Shown one piece after another: positions 27,198 to 35,089 of a stretch of 52,402 nt of DNA. The DNA is from Polaromonas sp. (GTDB lineage: Bacteria > Pseudomonadota > Gammaproteobacteria > Burkholderiales > Burkholderiaceae_C), in NCBI GenBank assembly GCA_021153985.1, contig JAJKJM010000047.1:1-52402 (forward strand), written 5' to 3'. The position numbers and the translations under genes were made by a program. Within the stretch, counting starts at the first letter, position 1; each line of letters opens with the position of its first letter. The notes under the pieces are model-generated. The model was not told the DNA's origin and searched no databases. It was given only the letters and a program-made list of their open reading frames with translations.

Positions 27198-27707
27198 ATG
27201 ACCAGCAGCATCTACACCACCTCTATCCCCGTTTTCAAGCAGATGCTGGGCGGCCTGAAGGGCATCCTGGCCAAGGCCGAAGCCCACGCGGCGGCCAAAA
27301 ACATCGACCCCAACGCGCTGCTGCAGGCGCGCCTTTTCCCCGATATGTTTCCCTTGCTGCGCCAGGTGCAGGTCGCCAGCGATTTCGCCAAGGGCGTGTC
27401 GGCCCGGCTGGCCGGCGTGGAAGTGCCGAAAATCGAAGACAAGGAAACAACGTTTGCCGAACTGCAGGCACGCATCGACACCATCCTTGCATTCATCGAA
27501 GGGCTGGACGTTGCCAAGTTTGATGAAGCCGCCACGCGCGAGATCGTGACGCAGGCCGGCACGCCCAAGGAAAAGCGCTTTACCGGCCAGTCTTATCTGC
27601 TCAATTACGGCCTGCCGCATTTCTTTTTCCACACCACGACGGCGTATGCCATCTTGCGCCACAACGGTGTTGAAGTGGGCAAGAAGGATTACATCGGCAC
27701 GTATTGA
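27198..27707 (+). CDS. DUF1993 family protein
   Basis: This is a 169-residue soluble helical protein of the DUF1993 family, related to the DinB-like four-helix bundle group; biochemical function is not established. Family features are the opening SIYTTSIPVFKQMLGGL, the ARLFPDMFPLLRQVQVASDFAKG segment, and the C-terminal YGLPHFFFHTTTAYAILRHNGVEVGKKDY. The ATG at 27198 fits the family start; an upstream in-frame ATG (27036) would add 54 unrelated residues. It stands alone, divergent from the exported trio and convergent with the unknown gene at 27734. Confidence 0.9.
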   Translation: MTSSIYTTSIPVFKQMLGGLKGILAKAEAHAAAKNIDPNALLQARLFPDMFPLLRQVQVASDFAKGVSARLAGVEVPKIEDKETTFAELQARIDTILAFIEGLDVAKFDEAATREIVTQAGTPKEKRFTGQSYLLNYGLPHFFFHTTTAYAILRHNGVEVGKKDYIGTY

Positions 27708-27733
27708 TGCCGTAAGTGCCCCGATGCCGGGGC

Positions 27734-28321
27734 TCAGCGCGGCGGCAACACCTGCGGCTGCGTCTTGTCGTAGTTGCCGGCAGGGTAGGCGGCGTCCGCG
27801 CCGCGCATCAGCATGTCGGCGTCGCGTATGGCAAACATGCGGGCGAGGTCTTGCTTGACGTCGCCGGGGGCGCTGGTCTTGATGGAATGGCTTTCCCACA
27901 GGTGGCGGTCGGGCAGGTGCCGGTAGGGGCAGCTGTCGCCGACATCAAATTGCCAGGAGATGCCATAGAGCCAATCCCTGGCATGCGGCTCAAAACGGGT
28001 GATGTCCATCACCAGCGATTTTTCAAACGCCAGCGCGTAGGTCAGCATGCGCAGGTCCCAGTGCTTCATGACGATGCGCAGGTACATGCCTTCACCCCGG
28101 CTGCGGCTGGACACCAGCAGCATCTGGCAGTCCAGCCAGTGCATCGGGATGCCGTGGCGCCGCATGGAGTCCTTCAGCAATACCTGGATCAGTTGCCGGC
28201 GCAGGGAGTTGGCCGAGCCGTCTGCGATGGTGGCGGGGCCTTCGCGAGGCGGGTGGCTGGCTTTGATCGCGGGCTTTGTGTGGCTTTTGAAGCCGAACAG
28301 GTGCTGGATGCTGAGATGCAT
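27734..28321 (-). CDS. Unrecognised protein, short paralogue of the 33952-34731 gene
   Basis: This is a 195-residue soluble protein of no family I recognise. A core of about 115 residues (from about 28) aligns without gaps to the protein at 33952-34731, with about 68 identities by hand. Shared blocks include RRQL-x-QVLL, WxDCQM, LVSSRSRG-x-GMY, ITRFEP, GISWQ and CPYR. Two Cys (DCQM and CPYR) and several Trp are invariant. The tails are also related (DLARMFAIRD here, DLERLFKIRD there; KTQP versus STQP). There is no signal peptide or membrane helix. The ATG at 28321 (MHLSIQHLFGF) was chosen over an upstream in-frame ATG at 28354. The 316 bases upstream hold a cluster of CACTTAC motifs and an FNR-like box. 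Confidence 0.78.
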   Translation of the reverse strand: MHLSIQHLFGFKSHTKPAIKASHPPREGPATIADGSANSLRRQLIQVLLKDSMRRHGIPMHWLDCQMLLVSSRSRGEGMYLRIVMKHWDLRMLTYALAFEKSLVMDITRFEPHARDWLYGISWQFDVGDSCPYRHLPDRHLWESHSIKTSAPGDVKQDLARMFAIRDADMLMRGADAAYPAGNYDKTQPQVLPPR

Positions 28322-28348
28322 GGCATTTCCCCTTGTCCCGCGCTTTGT

Positions 28349-28421
28349 TAACACTTACCTGGCCACTGAAGACTTGTTTCACTTACGTGCGCGGAGACTG
28401 TAAGTGTTACAAAGTGTTTAC
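28349..28421. promoter_or_regulatory. Cluster of CACTTAC motifs with a TGTAAGTGTTACA palindrome
   Basis: CACTTAC occurs at 28352-28358 and 28380-28386 and inverted (GTAAGTG) at 28400-28406. TAACACTTAC (28349-28358) and GTAAGTGTTA (28400-28409) form a 10-bp inverted repeat. Around the inverted copy, TGTAAGTGTTACA (28399-28411) is a perfect palindrome with a 3-bp centre, followed by a related GTGTTTAC. The cluster begins 28 bases upstream of the 27734-28321 gene. It looks like a multi-site operator. Confidence 0.55.
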
Positions 28422-28496
28422 AGATGGTCCGCCTGCGGGCCAGGCAAGTCAAGCCGCACATAAACTAAAAGCGGTACTTTTTCATGAAAACGGGGG

Positions 28497-28510
28497 TTGA
28501 TGAGGATCAA
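28497..28510. promoter_or_regulatory. Perfect FNR-type box TTGATGAGGATCAA
   Basis: This matches the FNR/Anr consensus TTGAT-N4-ATCAA at all ten fixed positions. On the plus strand a TGTAAT hexamer (28533-28538) is centred 32 bases from the box centre, the spacing of a class II activated promoter. That would transcribe towards the 3' end of the DUF4864 gene on its antisense strand. In the minus direction, towards the 28321 start, no good -10 is seen at that distance. Direction is therefore unresolved. Confidence 0.6.
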
Positions 28511-28637
28511 CGGGTCTCCGTCGACGGGGCGGTGTAATCCAGCGGTTTCCGCCGTGTCCCAGCCAGAAATGCCAGTGCCGGGACAGAGCCTTAAGTTGGG
28601 CCCAGAAAGATGTGAATACTTGTAAAAAAACAAGCTC

Positions 28638-29102
28638 TCAAGTCATGCGGCCCCTGTTTTCAACCACTACGCAACCGGTGATGCGCCAGGCCTTGTTTTT
28701 CTGCCGCTCCAGGCTGTAGACGGCCATCCAGGCATCGCCTGCAGCGTCCGTCATGTGGACGCGCTGGATGGCCTGGCCATCTTTGCCCTCCGGCCTGAGG
28801 AAAGCCACCGAGGCCGGGCGGTACACCACCGGGTAGTCCCTACGCACCATCGCCATAAAGCCCGCGGCGTTGCCAACGGCCTGGCGCACATTGGGCGCGG
28901 CAAACGAAAACGCTTTCTCCGCATCGTCTTTGGCAAAGGCCTCCAGCTGATGCTCCACAACAGTACGCACACTTTTTTCATCGGCCGCGGGCAGCGCATC
29001 CGCATGAACGGGTGCTACGGCCAGCAGCAGCGTGACGGCGGCGCCCGCCGCAGCGAGCAGCCGGCGTGCGTGTACGGCAACAGGGTAGCAATGGGCTTTC
29101 AT
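28638..29102 (-). CDS. DUF4864 family exported protein
   Basis: This is a 154-residue periplasmic protein of the DUF4864 family (NTF2-like/cystatin-like fold group); role unknown. The N-terminal signal (LLAAAGAAVTLLLAVAPVHA) is cleaved after VHA. The family core runs VRTVVEHQLEAFAKDDAEKAFSFAAPNVR, then YPVVYRPASVAFL and WRITGCVVV near the C-terminus. An AGGAGGAG Shine-Dalgarno sequence stands just upstream of the ATG at 29102. It is a single gene; the FNR-like box lies 128 bases beyond its stop. Confidence 0.88.
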   Translation of the reverse strand: MKAHCYPVAVHARRLLAAAGAAVTLLLAVAPVHADALPAADEKSVRTVVEHQLEAFAKDDAEKAFSFAAPNVRQAVGNAAGFMAMVRRDYPVVYRPASVAFLRPEGKDGQAIQRVHMTDAAGDAWMAVYSLERQKNKAWRITGCVVVENRGRMT

Positions 29103-29277
29103 GGTCTCTCCTCCTCATGGCGGGCACAGCGGGCACGGGTATGCCGGATGCACGGCTTCAGTTGTGAGCCATCATCATGCCGCAGTCCGCCTGAAAAGTA
29201 CGCACCCGGCGGCGCTGCGGATTCAGCGCCCGCGGCAGCTGGCCATGCCGGCGCCGCGGCACGGAGCAAAGGTGCTC

Positions 29278-30330
29278 TCAGGCCCGCACGAAATACACAA
29301 AGGTGGTGCGCGGAAAAATGTGCCGGTAAATAGGCCGGGCCATGACCCGGACCAGGTTCCTGAGCTGAAGCAGGCCCGAGGCGCTGTTATAGAGCCGCAA
29401 AAAGTTCGGGCGCAGAGGCTTTAGTCCGAATTCTTTCCCGAAAGCGACCAGTGAGTCGTGGGTGAACGCGTTGATATGTTCAAGCGGGGCAATGGGCATC
29501 TGGTCGTCGGCCGAAAGTGCACCGAATGTCTCCCCTTTGCTGATTTTTTTGAGCACGGCCGCCGCGTTGGGAACGCTGATCTTGATGATCCCGTCGCCGC
29601 AGAGGGCATCGCGCAGTTTTTTGAGCACCAGCCTGGGCTCCGTCAGGTGTTCGAAGACCTGTTCCGTATTAATGAAGTGAAACCTCCTGGAAGGCAAGTC
29701 CGCCAGGCTCAGCAAGCGCAGCCCGGCAGCTGCGCCATGGCGGGCGCGTTCTTCGGACAGCTCCACGCCCCACACGTTGCAGCCGTATCCCATCGCCATC
29801 TTTGACCATTGCGCCCAGCCGAATCCGAAGTCCAGCATATCCAGCTCCGCCGGTACACGGCGGAAATATTGAATGATGAACTGGACTTGTTCAGCGAGGT
29901 AACGGTATTCGTCCAGGCTGTAGTTGCGGTGTTCGTGCTCGAATTCGGTACCCGGAACCCAGCCGTTGTAGATCTCGCCCAGCAAGTCATCGCCAGGCAC
30001 CTGCTGCTGAAAGCTCAGGCCGCAGCTGTTGCAGCGGGCAAGCGCGTAAACGCCCTTGTCTGCGCTGGCGGATGCATGGCCTTCGTAGTGCCTTGCCAGA
30101 TAGCCCTGGATGCCCGCGCCGGTATACGGCTCTTCATAAACCCTGTTGACAGAGGCTGAAAGGCAGCCGGGGCACTTCATCCTGGTTTTCAGGGCCGGCT
30201 CACGCGGCAGCGCGGCGCCCTGAAGCGGCTGCGCCCGCGGGCCTACCCCGCGAGAGGGCGATGGTGATCCGGCCGGGGTGTGCGGGACGTGGGGGAGTTC
30301 GAATTCTCGTGAGCGGGCGGGCTTGTTCAT
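29278..30330 (-). CDS. SAM-dependent methyltransferase with N-terminal zinc-binding motif
   Basis: This is a 350-residue class I methyltransferase. The N-terminal part contains two Cys pairs, CPGC (about residue 54) and CNSC (about residue 99), a likely zinc ribbon similar to that of sugar or polysaccharide methyltransferases. Motif I is LDFGFGWAQW, motif II WGVELSEER, and the later INTEQVFEHLTEP is the post-motif acidic region of the Methyltransf_23 group. The ATG at 30330 is preceded by GGAG. The C-terminus is basic and hydrophobic. No glycan or polyketide genes flank it, so the substrate is open. It stands as a single gene between DUF4864 and PhzF. Confidence 0.85.
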   Translation of the reverse strand: MNKPARSREFELPHVPHTPAGSPSPSRGVGPRAQPLQGAALPREPALKTRMKCPGCLSASVNRVYEEPYTGAGIQGYLARHYEGHASASADKGVYALARCNSCGLSFQQQVPGDDLLGEIYNGWVPGTEFEHEHRNYSLDEYRYLAEQVQFIIQYFRRVPAELDMLDFGFGWAQWSKMAMGYGCNVWGVELSEERARHGAAAGLRLLSLADLPSRRFHFINTEQVFEHLTEPRLVLKKLRDALCGDGIIKISVPNAAAVLKKISKGETFGALSADDQMPIAPLEHINAFTHDSLVAFGKEFGLKPLRPNFLRLYNSASGLLQLRNLVRVMARPIYRHIFPRTTFVYFVRA

Positions 30331-30409
30331 GGCGGACTCCGTATTGCCGCGATGCAGCACTACCGGCCACCTTAGCCGCTGGAGAACGGAAACGAGGTAA
30401 CCCGCTGTA

Positions 30410-30456
30410 AGAACCTGTTCATGACCGGCGCCTCATTTGGATCGTCAACAGGTTCT
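30410..30456. repeat. Intergenic inverted repeat AGAACCTGTT / AACAGGTTCT
   Basis: Perfect 10-bp arms (30410-30419 and 30447-30456) are separated by 27 bases. Similarity extends inwards beyond the arms (CATGAC versus the complement of ATCGTC), as in the ends of small mobile hairpin elements. It lies between the methyltransferase and PhzF genes, just after the PhzF stop on the minus strand. There is no T-run, so it is not a classic terminator. Confidence 0.6.
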
Positions 30457-30483
30457 AACGCATCGACACCTTGCCGCAAGCCT

Positions 30484-31356
30484 TCAAACAAATGTGCCGT
30501 GCGCCAGCACCACCACGCCGCCACTGACCAGCATCTCACCAACAGCGTTGGCCGCCACCGTGATGCGGCTGGGGCGGCCGACAAAGCGGCCCTGCTTGAG
30601 TGTGATGGTTTCGCCGGCCGTTGCGGCGCGGTGCTGCCTGAGGTAGGCGCCGACCGGCCCGGCGGCGCTGCCGGTGGCAATGTCTTCCACCAGCCCGGCG
30701 TTGTCCCAGGTGCGGCCTTCGCGTGCCGCTACGTCCAGCACGTAGGCGAACTTGGCGCCCACGGTGGCCAGCAGCGCCTCGAAATCAGGGTGAACAATCT
30801 TCGCGTGTTCCAGGCCGCTGGCTGCGGGCACCAGCAGGTAAGGCAGGCCGGTCGACACCACTTGCAACGGAAAACGCACATCCAGTTGCGCTTCTTCGAG
30901 ATTGAGTGCGGCGAGAAAGGGCCGGCTGTCGGCGCGGCTGAGCGCGGGCTGAAAGCTGGCCGCGCCCTGGTTCATGCTGGCGTCATAGGTCCCGGGTTTG
31001 CCTTCATGCCGCGTGGTGCCGAGCTTGACGGCGCGCGTACCCAGCATCAGCGTCCACTCGGCCTCGGCTTGCTGCGGCGCATGCAGGTGATGCAGCAGGC
31101 CCGCAGCGCCCAGCAGGGGGTGGCCGGCGAAATCGAGCTCTTCTTCCATCGTGAAAATGCGCGCCTCGAAGCGGTTGCCTGGGCCGTCGGGCGTTAAAAA
31201 GATGCTTTCGAACTGTCGCATCTCGGTGGTCAGGCGCTGCATCACGCGGGCTGGGAGCGGGCTGTCAGGCAGGAACACGGCCAGGCCATTGCCGGCCAAT
31301 GCCTCATGGGTAAAGACATCTACCTGGAAATAATTCAGTCCCGTCAAAGAGGTCAT
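30484..31356 (-). CDS. PhzF-family isomerase-like protein
   Basis: This is a 290-residue protein with the diaminopimelate-epimerase fold used by PhzF (trans-2,3-dihydro-3-hydroxyanthranilate isomerase) and many homologues of unknown substrate. Recognisable features are YFQVDVFTHEALAGNGLAV, the catalytic Glu50 in MRQFESIFL, ELDFAGHPLLGAA, and EDIATGSAAGPVGAYL near the C-terminus. AGGAGAAAA precedes the ATG at 31356. No other phenazine genes are present, so phenazine synthesis is not implied; a general acid/base isomerase role is more likely. Confidence 0.93.
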   Translation of the reverse strand: MTSLTGLNYFQVDVFTHEALAGNGLAVFLPDSPLPARVMQRLTTEMRQFESIFLTPDGPGNRFEARIFTMEEELDFAGHPLLGAAGLLHHLHAPQQAEAEWTLMLGTRAVKLGTTRHEGKPGTYDASMNQGAASFQPALSRADSRPFLAALNLEEAQLDVRFPLQVVSTGLPYLLVPAASGLEHAKIVHPDFEALLATVGAKFAYVLDVAAREGRTWDNAGLVEDIATGSAAGPVGAYLRQHRAATAGETITLKQGRFVGRPSRITVAANAVGEMLVSGGVVVLAHGTFV

Positions 31357-31435
31357 CCCGTTTTCTCCTGGGGGCTGCCCGAAAGGGGCAACCGGCAGGG
31401 AAATTATCGCGGGATGTGGCGATAGGAACAGGTGC

Positions 31436-31672
31436 TTAGATGCCCAGCAGCTTCTTGGCGCTGCCCAGCGCTTTCATGGAGTCGTCGTGCTTGCCTTCCT
31501 TATGGAACTTCTCACCGTCGGCGCGAAGCTCTTTCACCTTGGTCATGTCGGCAGGCGACAGTTTTGGGCTGGTGGCGAGTTTGGCGTCGATGGCCTTCAT
31601 CTCGTTGGGGCAGTTGTGGGCAAAGGCCAGTGAGGAGGTGGCAAGCGCCACGGCGGCGATGATGAGTTTCAT
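31436..31672 (-). CDS. Small exported protein of unknown function
   Basis: This is a 78-residue periplasmic protein. The signal MKLIIAAVALATSSLAFA is cleaved before HNCPNE. The mature 60 residues are Lys-rich and helical (KLSPADMTKVKELRADGEKFHKEGKHDDSMKAL), with one Cys. GGAG stands 7 bases before the ATG. Composition and layout suggest a small helical hairpin. No family name is recognised. Confidence 0.75.
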   Translation of the reverse strand: MKLIIAAVALATSSLAFAHNCPNEMKAIDAKLATSPKLSPADMTKVKELRADGEKFHKEGKHDDSMKALGSAKKLLGI

Positions 31673-31831
31673 TCGAATCTCCGGCACGCGTCAGAAAATG
31701 CTGACCGAAAAATACTAACGCAGTGGTTGCGGCCGGGCAAGGGCGCTTGCCCGTGGGTGCCGCCTAAAATCCCTCATGGCCTCGGCCGTCCCGTTTTCAT
31801 CCTTCCAGGCCCAACCTCACCGGATCAATCC

Positions 31832-32494
31832 ATGTCCCTCCAAGTCATCGAAGCCCAGACGGGCGAGAACCCCGTCGCCACCATCATCATCATGCACGGC
31901 CTGGGAGCGGACGGCCGCGACTTCCTGCCGATCGCCGAGCAGATCGACCTTCGGGACGTAGGGCCGGTTCGCTACCTTTTCCCCAATGCGCCGCAAATCC
32001 CCGTCACCATCAACGGCGGTTATGTCATGCCCGCCTGGTACGACTTGCTGGGCGCCGACCTGGTCACGCGCCAGGACGAAGCCGGGCTGCGCAAGTCGCA
32101 GCTTGAAATCGATGCGCTGATCGAGAAAGAAAAGTCGCGCGGCATCCCGGCCAGCAAAATCGTGGTCGCTGGCTTTTCACAAGGCTGCGCCATGGCACTC
32201 ATGACGGGTCTGCGCCACAGCGAGCGCCTCGCCGGCATCGCAGGGCTGTCGGGTTACCTGCCGCTGGCTGACAAGACCGCGGCCGAGCGCAGCGCCGCCA
32301 GCCTGGACACGCCGATCTTTCTGGCCCACGGCTCGCACGACGGCGTGGTGATATTGCCGCGCGCCACCGCTTCGCGTGATGCGCTCACCGCCATGGGCTA
32401 CAAGGTCGACTGGCACGAGTACCGCATGGAGCACTCGGTCTGCCCCGAAGAGGTGCTGGACCTGGAAGCGTGGCTGCAGCGGGTCCTGGCCTGA
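31832..32494 (+). CDS. Alpha/beta hydrolase, carboxylesterase/phospholipase family
   Basis: This is a 220-residue soluble esterase of the acyl-protein-thioesterase/EstB group. The oxyanion region is MHGLGADGRDF, the nucleophile Ser116 sits in VVAGFSQGCA, the acid Asp170 in HGSHDGVV, and His201 in YRMEHSV. The triad is complete. The ATG at 31832 gives the typical start; further upstream codons in frame are not conserved in character. It is a single gene with a copy of the dispersed repeat just after its stop. Short-chain carboxylesters are the expected substrates. Confidence 0.93.
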   Translation: MSLQVIEAQTGENPVATIIIMHGLGADGRDFLPIAEQIDLRDVGPVRYLFPNAPQIPVTINGGYVMPAWYDLLGADLVTRQDEAGLRKSQLEIDALIEKEKSRGIPASKIVVAGFSQGCAMALMTGLRHSERLAGIAGLSGYLPLADKTAAERSAASLDTPIFLAHGSHDGVVILPRATASRDALTAMGYKVDWHEYRMEHSVCPEEVLDLEAWLQRVLA

Positions 32495-32497
32495 AAT

Positions 32498-32559
32498 TTA
32501 TAAGAAAAGTGCCTCCAGCCCAGGCGCTGCATTGGCTTGCCGCTATAAAAAATATAGCG
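32498..32559 (-). repeat. Dispersed GCTAT-hairpin intergenic repeat, copy 3
   Basis: On the minus strand the hairpin CGCTATATTTTTTATAGCG (32541-32559) is followed by a spacer, then GCCTGGGCTGGAGGCAC and TTTTCTTATAAA. It fills the gap between the esterase stop (32494) and the MFS stop (32579). The hairpin-T-rich arrangement could also help termination. Confidence 0.78.
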
Positions 32560-32578
32560 AGTCACCTGTCCGGCAGGT

Positions 32579-33856
32579 TCATGCCGGCTGCCCGGCAGGT
32601 GTTGCCCGCGCCATCTTGCGCACGCGCCACAGCAAAAAGAACGCGATGCTGAAGTTCAGCAGGTTCCAGGCAATGCCGTTGAGGAAGGCCGCGTGGTACG
32701 AGCCCGTCAGGTCAAACACCTTGCCCGACATCCAGCCGCCCAGCGCCATGCCCAGCAGCGTGGCCATGATCACCGTGCCCACGCGCGCGCCGGCCTCGGC
32801 GGGCTCAAAGTACTCGCGCACGATGATGGCGTAAGCCGGCACCAGCCCGCCCTGGAACAGGCCGAACAGCGCGGCAATCAGGTACAGCGACACCAGCCCG
32901 TCGAACGGTAAAAACAGTAACAGCGCGATGCCCTGCAGCACCGAGCCCAGCAGCAGCGTGCGCAGCCCGCCGATGCGGTCGCAGATTGCGCCTGAGACCA
33001 GCCGGCTCACCACACCGCAGGCCAGCATCAGCGACAGCATTTCGGCGCCGCGCGCCGCGCCGTAGCCCAGGTCAGTGCAGTAGGACACGATGTGCACCTG
33101 CGGCATGGCCATGGCCACGCAGCAGGCCACGCCGGCCACGCACAGCAGCAGCTGCGCTTTGCCGACCGTCAGGCCGAAGGGCATGCTGCTGACGGTCGCT
33201 GCGACGCCGCTGTTGCCCACGGCGGCGGCCACAGCCAGCGGCGGGCGCTTGCGCATTAGCAGGGCCAGCGCCGTCATCGCCACAAAACTGAAGAGGCCCA
33301 GGCCCAGATAGGTTTGCCGCCATCCCACCGTTTCGACAAAGTGCTGCACGATGGGCGGCCAGATCGCGCCGCCCAGGTAGTTGCCACTGGCGCATACCGC
33401 CACCGCAAAACCGCGCCGGCGCACAAACCACAACGAGGTGTCGGCCAGCAGCGGCGCAAAAGTCGCGGCCGAGCCTAGAAAGCCGATGAGGAGGCCGTGC
33501 ACCAGCGAGAACATCCACACATTGCTGGACATCGCCGCCAGGGCAAAACCCAGGCCCAGGCCTGCGCCGCCAATCAACAGCGGCACCATCACGCCGAAGC
33601 GGTCGGCCAGCCGGCCCATCATCACGCCCCCAATGCCAAAGCCGATCATCAGGAAGGTATAGGGCAGTGAGGCATCAGCGCGCGAAACGCCGAATTCGGC
33701 TTGCACAGCCGACAGCACCACGGCGATCACGTACATGCCGCTGGAGCCCACGGTCATCAGGGCGAGCGTGACGATCAGCCGCATCACGGCATAGCGCGAG
33801 TCGGCAAGCGAGGAGGGATCTTGTGCAGCGGCGGGGGCCGGGGGTGTGGGGCTCAT
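32579..33856 (-). CDS. MFS transporter (monocarboxylate/OFA-like)
   Basis: This is a 12-helix transporter of 425 residues. It has a Pro/Ala-rich N-terminal cytoplasmic tail, helix 1 VTLALMTVGSSGMYVIAVVLS, the A-motif GRLADRFGVMVPLL after helix 2, and a second-half equivalent GAICDRIGGLRTLLLG. The sequence FAPLLADTSLWFVRRRGFAV with GNYLGGAIWP in helices 4-5 resembles transporters of organic acids. The ATG at 33856 was chosen; a TTG at 33865 would add three residues. It is a single gene, and the substrate is unknown. Confidence 0.9.
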   Translation of the reverse strand: MSPTPPAPAAAQDPSSLADSRYAVMRLIVTLALMTVGSSGMYVIAVVLSAVQAEFGVSRADASLPYTFLMIGFGIGGVMMGRLADRFGVMVPLLIGGAGLGLGFALAAMSSNVWMFSLVHGLLIGFLGSAATFAPLLADTSLWFVRRRGFAVAVCASGNYLGGAIWPPIVQHFVETVGWRQTYLGLGLFSFVAMTALALLMRKRPPLAVAAAVGNSGVAATVSSMPFGLTVGKAQLLLCVAGVACCVAMAMPQVHIVSYCTDLGYGAARGAEMLSLMLACGVVSRLVSGAICDRIGGLRTLLLGSVLQGIALLLFLPFDGLVSLYLIAALFGLFQGGLVPAYAIIVREYFEPAEAGARVGTVIMATLLGMALGGWMSGKVFDLTGSYHAAFLNGIAWNLLNFSIAFFLLWRVRKMARATPAGQPA

Positions 33857-33951
33857 GGGCGCCAAGCGTACACCAGCACTCCGCGCCTTGCCCGAGCAGC
33901 CGAAGGCGGAAGAAGGCGCAAGAAGGCGAAAGGGGAAAACTAAGGCGAAAA

Positions 33952-34731
33952 CTAAAGCGGGGAGGGCTGCGTCGACTCGTAGCCCACAGCCGGGCCGTTG
34001 TCGCCGCCCCTGCTCAGTTCCTGGTCGCGTATCTTGAAAAGACGCTCCAGGTCTTTCATCGCATCGCTGTCGGTGCCCGCTGCCGTCGCCCGGGGGGCAG
34101 ATGGGGCGTCGGAAGATGCCTGCTTCTGGGCCAGGGCCGCGAGGATGGGCGCTGCCGCGGCGCTCGCAGCGGCGGCGGTCATGGGCGGGGCGGGCTGTTC
34201 GGCAGGTGACGCCGTGGGAGCCTCGGGTGTGACCGGGTACAGCGGTGCGATGGGAAATGAGGGTGATACGCGCGATATTTGGGGCGGCGGCGTGACCGGA
34301 TCAGCCCAGAACGATTTTTCGGGCATGGTGCGGTAGGGGCAGGTCTCGGCCACCTCCAGCTGCCATGAGATGCCGTGCAGCCACTGCGAGGCCTGGGGCT
34401 CAAAACGGGTGATCTCCACCATCAGCGCGGCCTGGAAGGCATGGGCGTAATTCAGCAGGCGGTCGTCCCATTGCCGCACCACCAGCCGCACATACATGCC
34501 GGGGCCGCGGCTGCGGCTGGACACCAGCATCATCTGGCAGTCGATCCAGCGCGGCGGAATGCCGTATTTGCGCAGCGCATCGCGCAGCAGCACCTGCACC
34601 AGCTGGCGGCGCGTGGCATTGTCCGAGCCGTCTTCGATCGTGAGCGGGTTGTCCCGGCTGGACGCAGGCGTCCGTCTGGACTCCGTGGCTTTGCTGGGTC
34701 CGCCAAACAGGCTGGCTATCAATTTTTTCAT
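33952..34731 (-). CDS. Unrecognised protein, long paralogue of the 27734-28321 gene
   Basis: This 259-residue protein shares the core of the protein at 27734-28321 (residues about 29-143 here): RRQLVQVLLRDALRKYGIP, WIDCQMMLVSSRSRG, ITRFEP, GISWQ, CPYR. Between the core and the conserved tail (DLERLFKIRD...STQP) it has an extra linker of about 80 residues rich in Pro, Ala and Ser, typical of disordered or tethering segments. There is no signal or membrane helix. Downstream bases 33899-33957 are a purine-rich run with repeated AAGGCG. Family and role are unknown. The invariant Cys and Trp residues suggest a folded domain with a shared ligand or partner. Confidence 0.8.
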   Translation of the reverse strand: MKKLIASLFGGPSKATESRRTPASSRDNPLTIEDGSDNATRRQLVQVLLRDALRKYGIPPRWIDCQMMLVSSRSRGPGMYVRLVVRQWDDRLLNYAHAFQAALMVEITRFEPQASQWLHGISWQLEVAETCPYRTMPEKSFWADPVTPPPQISRVSPSFPIAPLYPVTPEAPTASPAEQPAPPMTAAAASAAAAPILAALAQKQASSDAPSAPRATAAGTDSDAMKDLERLFKIRDQELSRGGDNGPAVGYESTQPSPL

Positions 34732-35089
34732 TTTGGGTGCGGGCTCGTACCTTGCCTTTTACTGCATGCCTCGCCAAACCGGAAGATTAGCGGCGGGGCA
34801 GGCCAAAAAGCAAGATGTTACTGAATGTTTTTTATCGTCGTTCAGCTCATCTGACAAGTCAAGGGCGTTTCTGCACCTTCCCCTGTTGGCGTCGCTCGCT
34901 TTCCACAATCAAAGGACTAAAGTGTGTATTTGTGCATAAACGGCAGGCCTATGGCCCAAATCCTGTCAACGTGCAGGCGGCGGTTGCCAGACCCCTTCCG
35001 GACTGTGCTGGCAAGCCCGGCCGCGCCAGCGCAAAGCGCCGTGCTGTGATAACTTCCACGCCAATTCAAGACTCTGGGGGAATGACGAT
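34732..35089. other. Divergent intergenic region before gshA
   Basis: This 358-base region lies between the minus-strand unknown gene and gshA. It includes an AT-rich stretch around 34815-34930, where promoters for either side are likely. I find no convincing operator, repeat or small gene in it. Confidence 0.4.

Noticed and set aside
33899..33957. Purine-rich repeats of AAGGCG after the long paralogue gene, considered as a regulatory element
   Set aside because: Low complexity, irregular spacing and no dyad symmetry; similar purine runs occur at 48310-48375.
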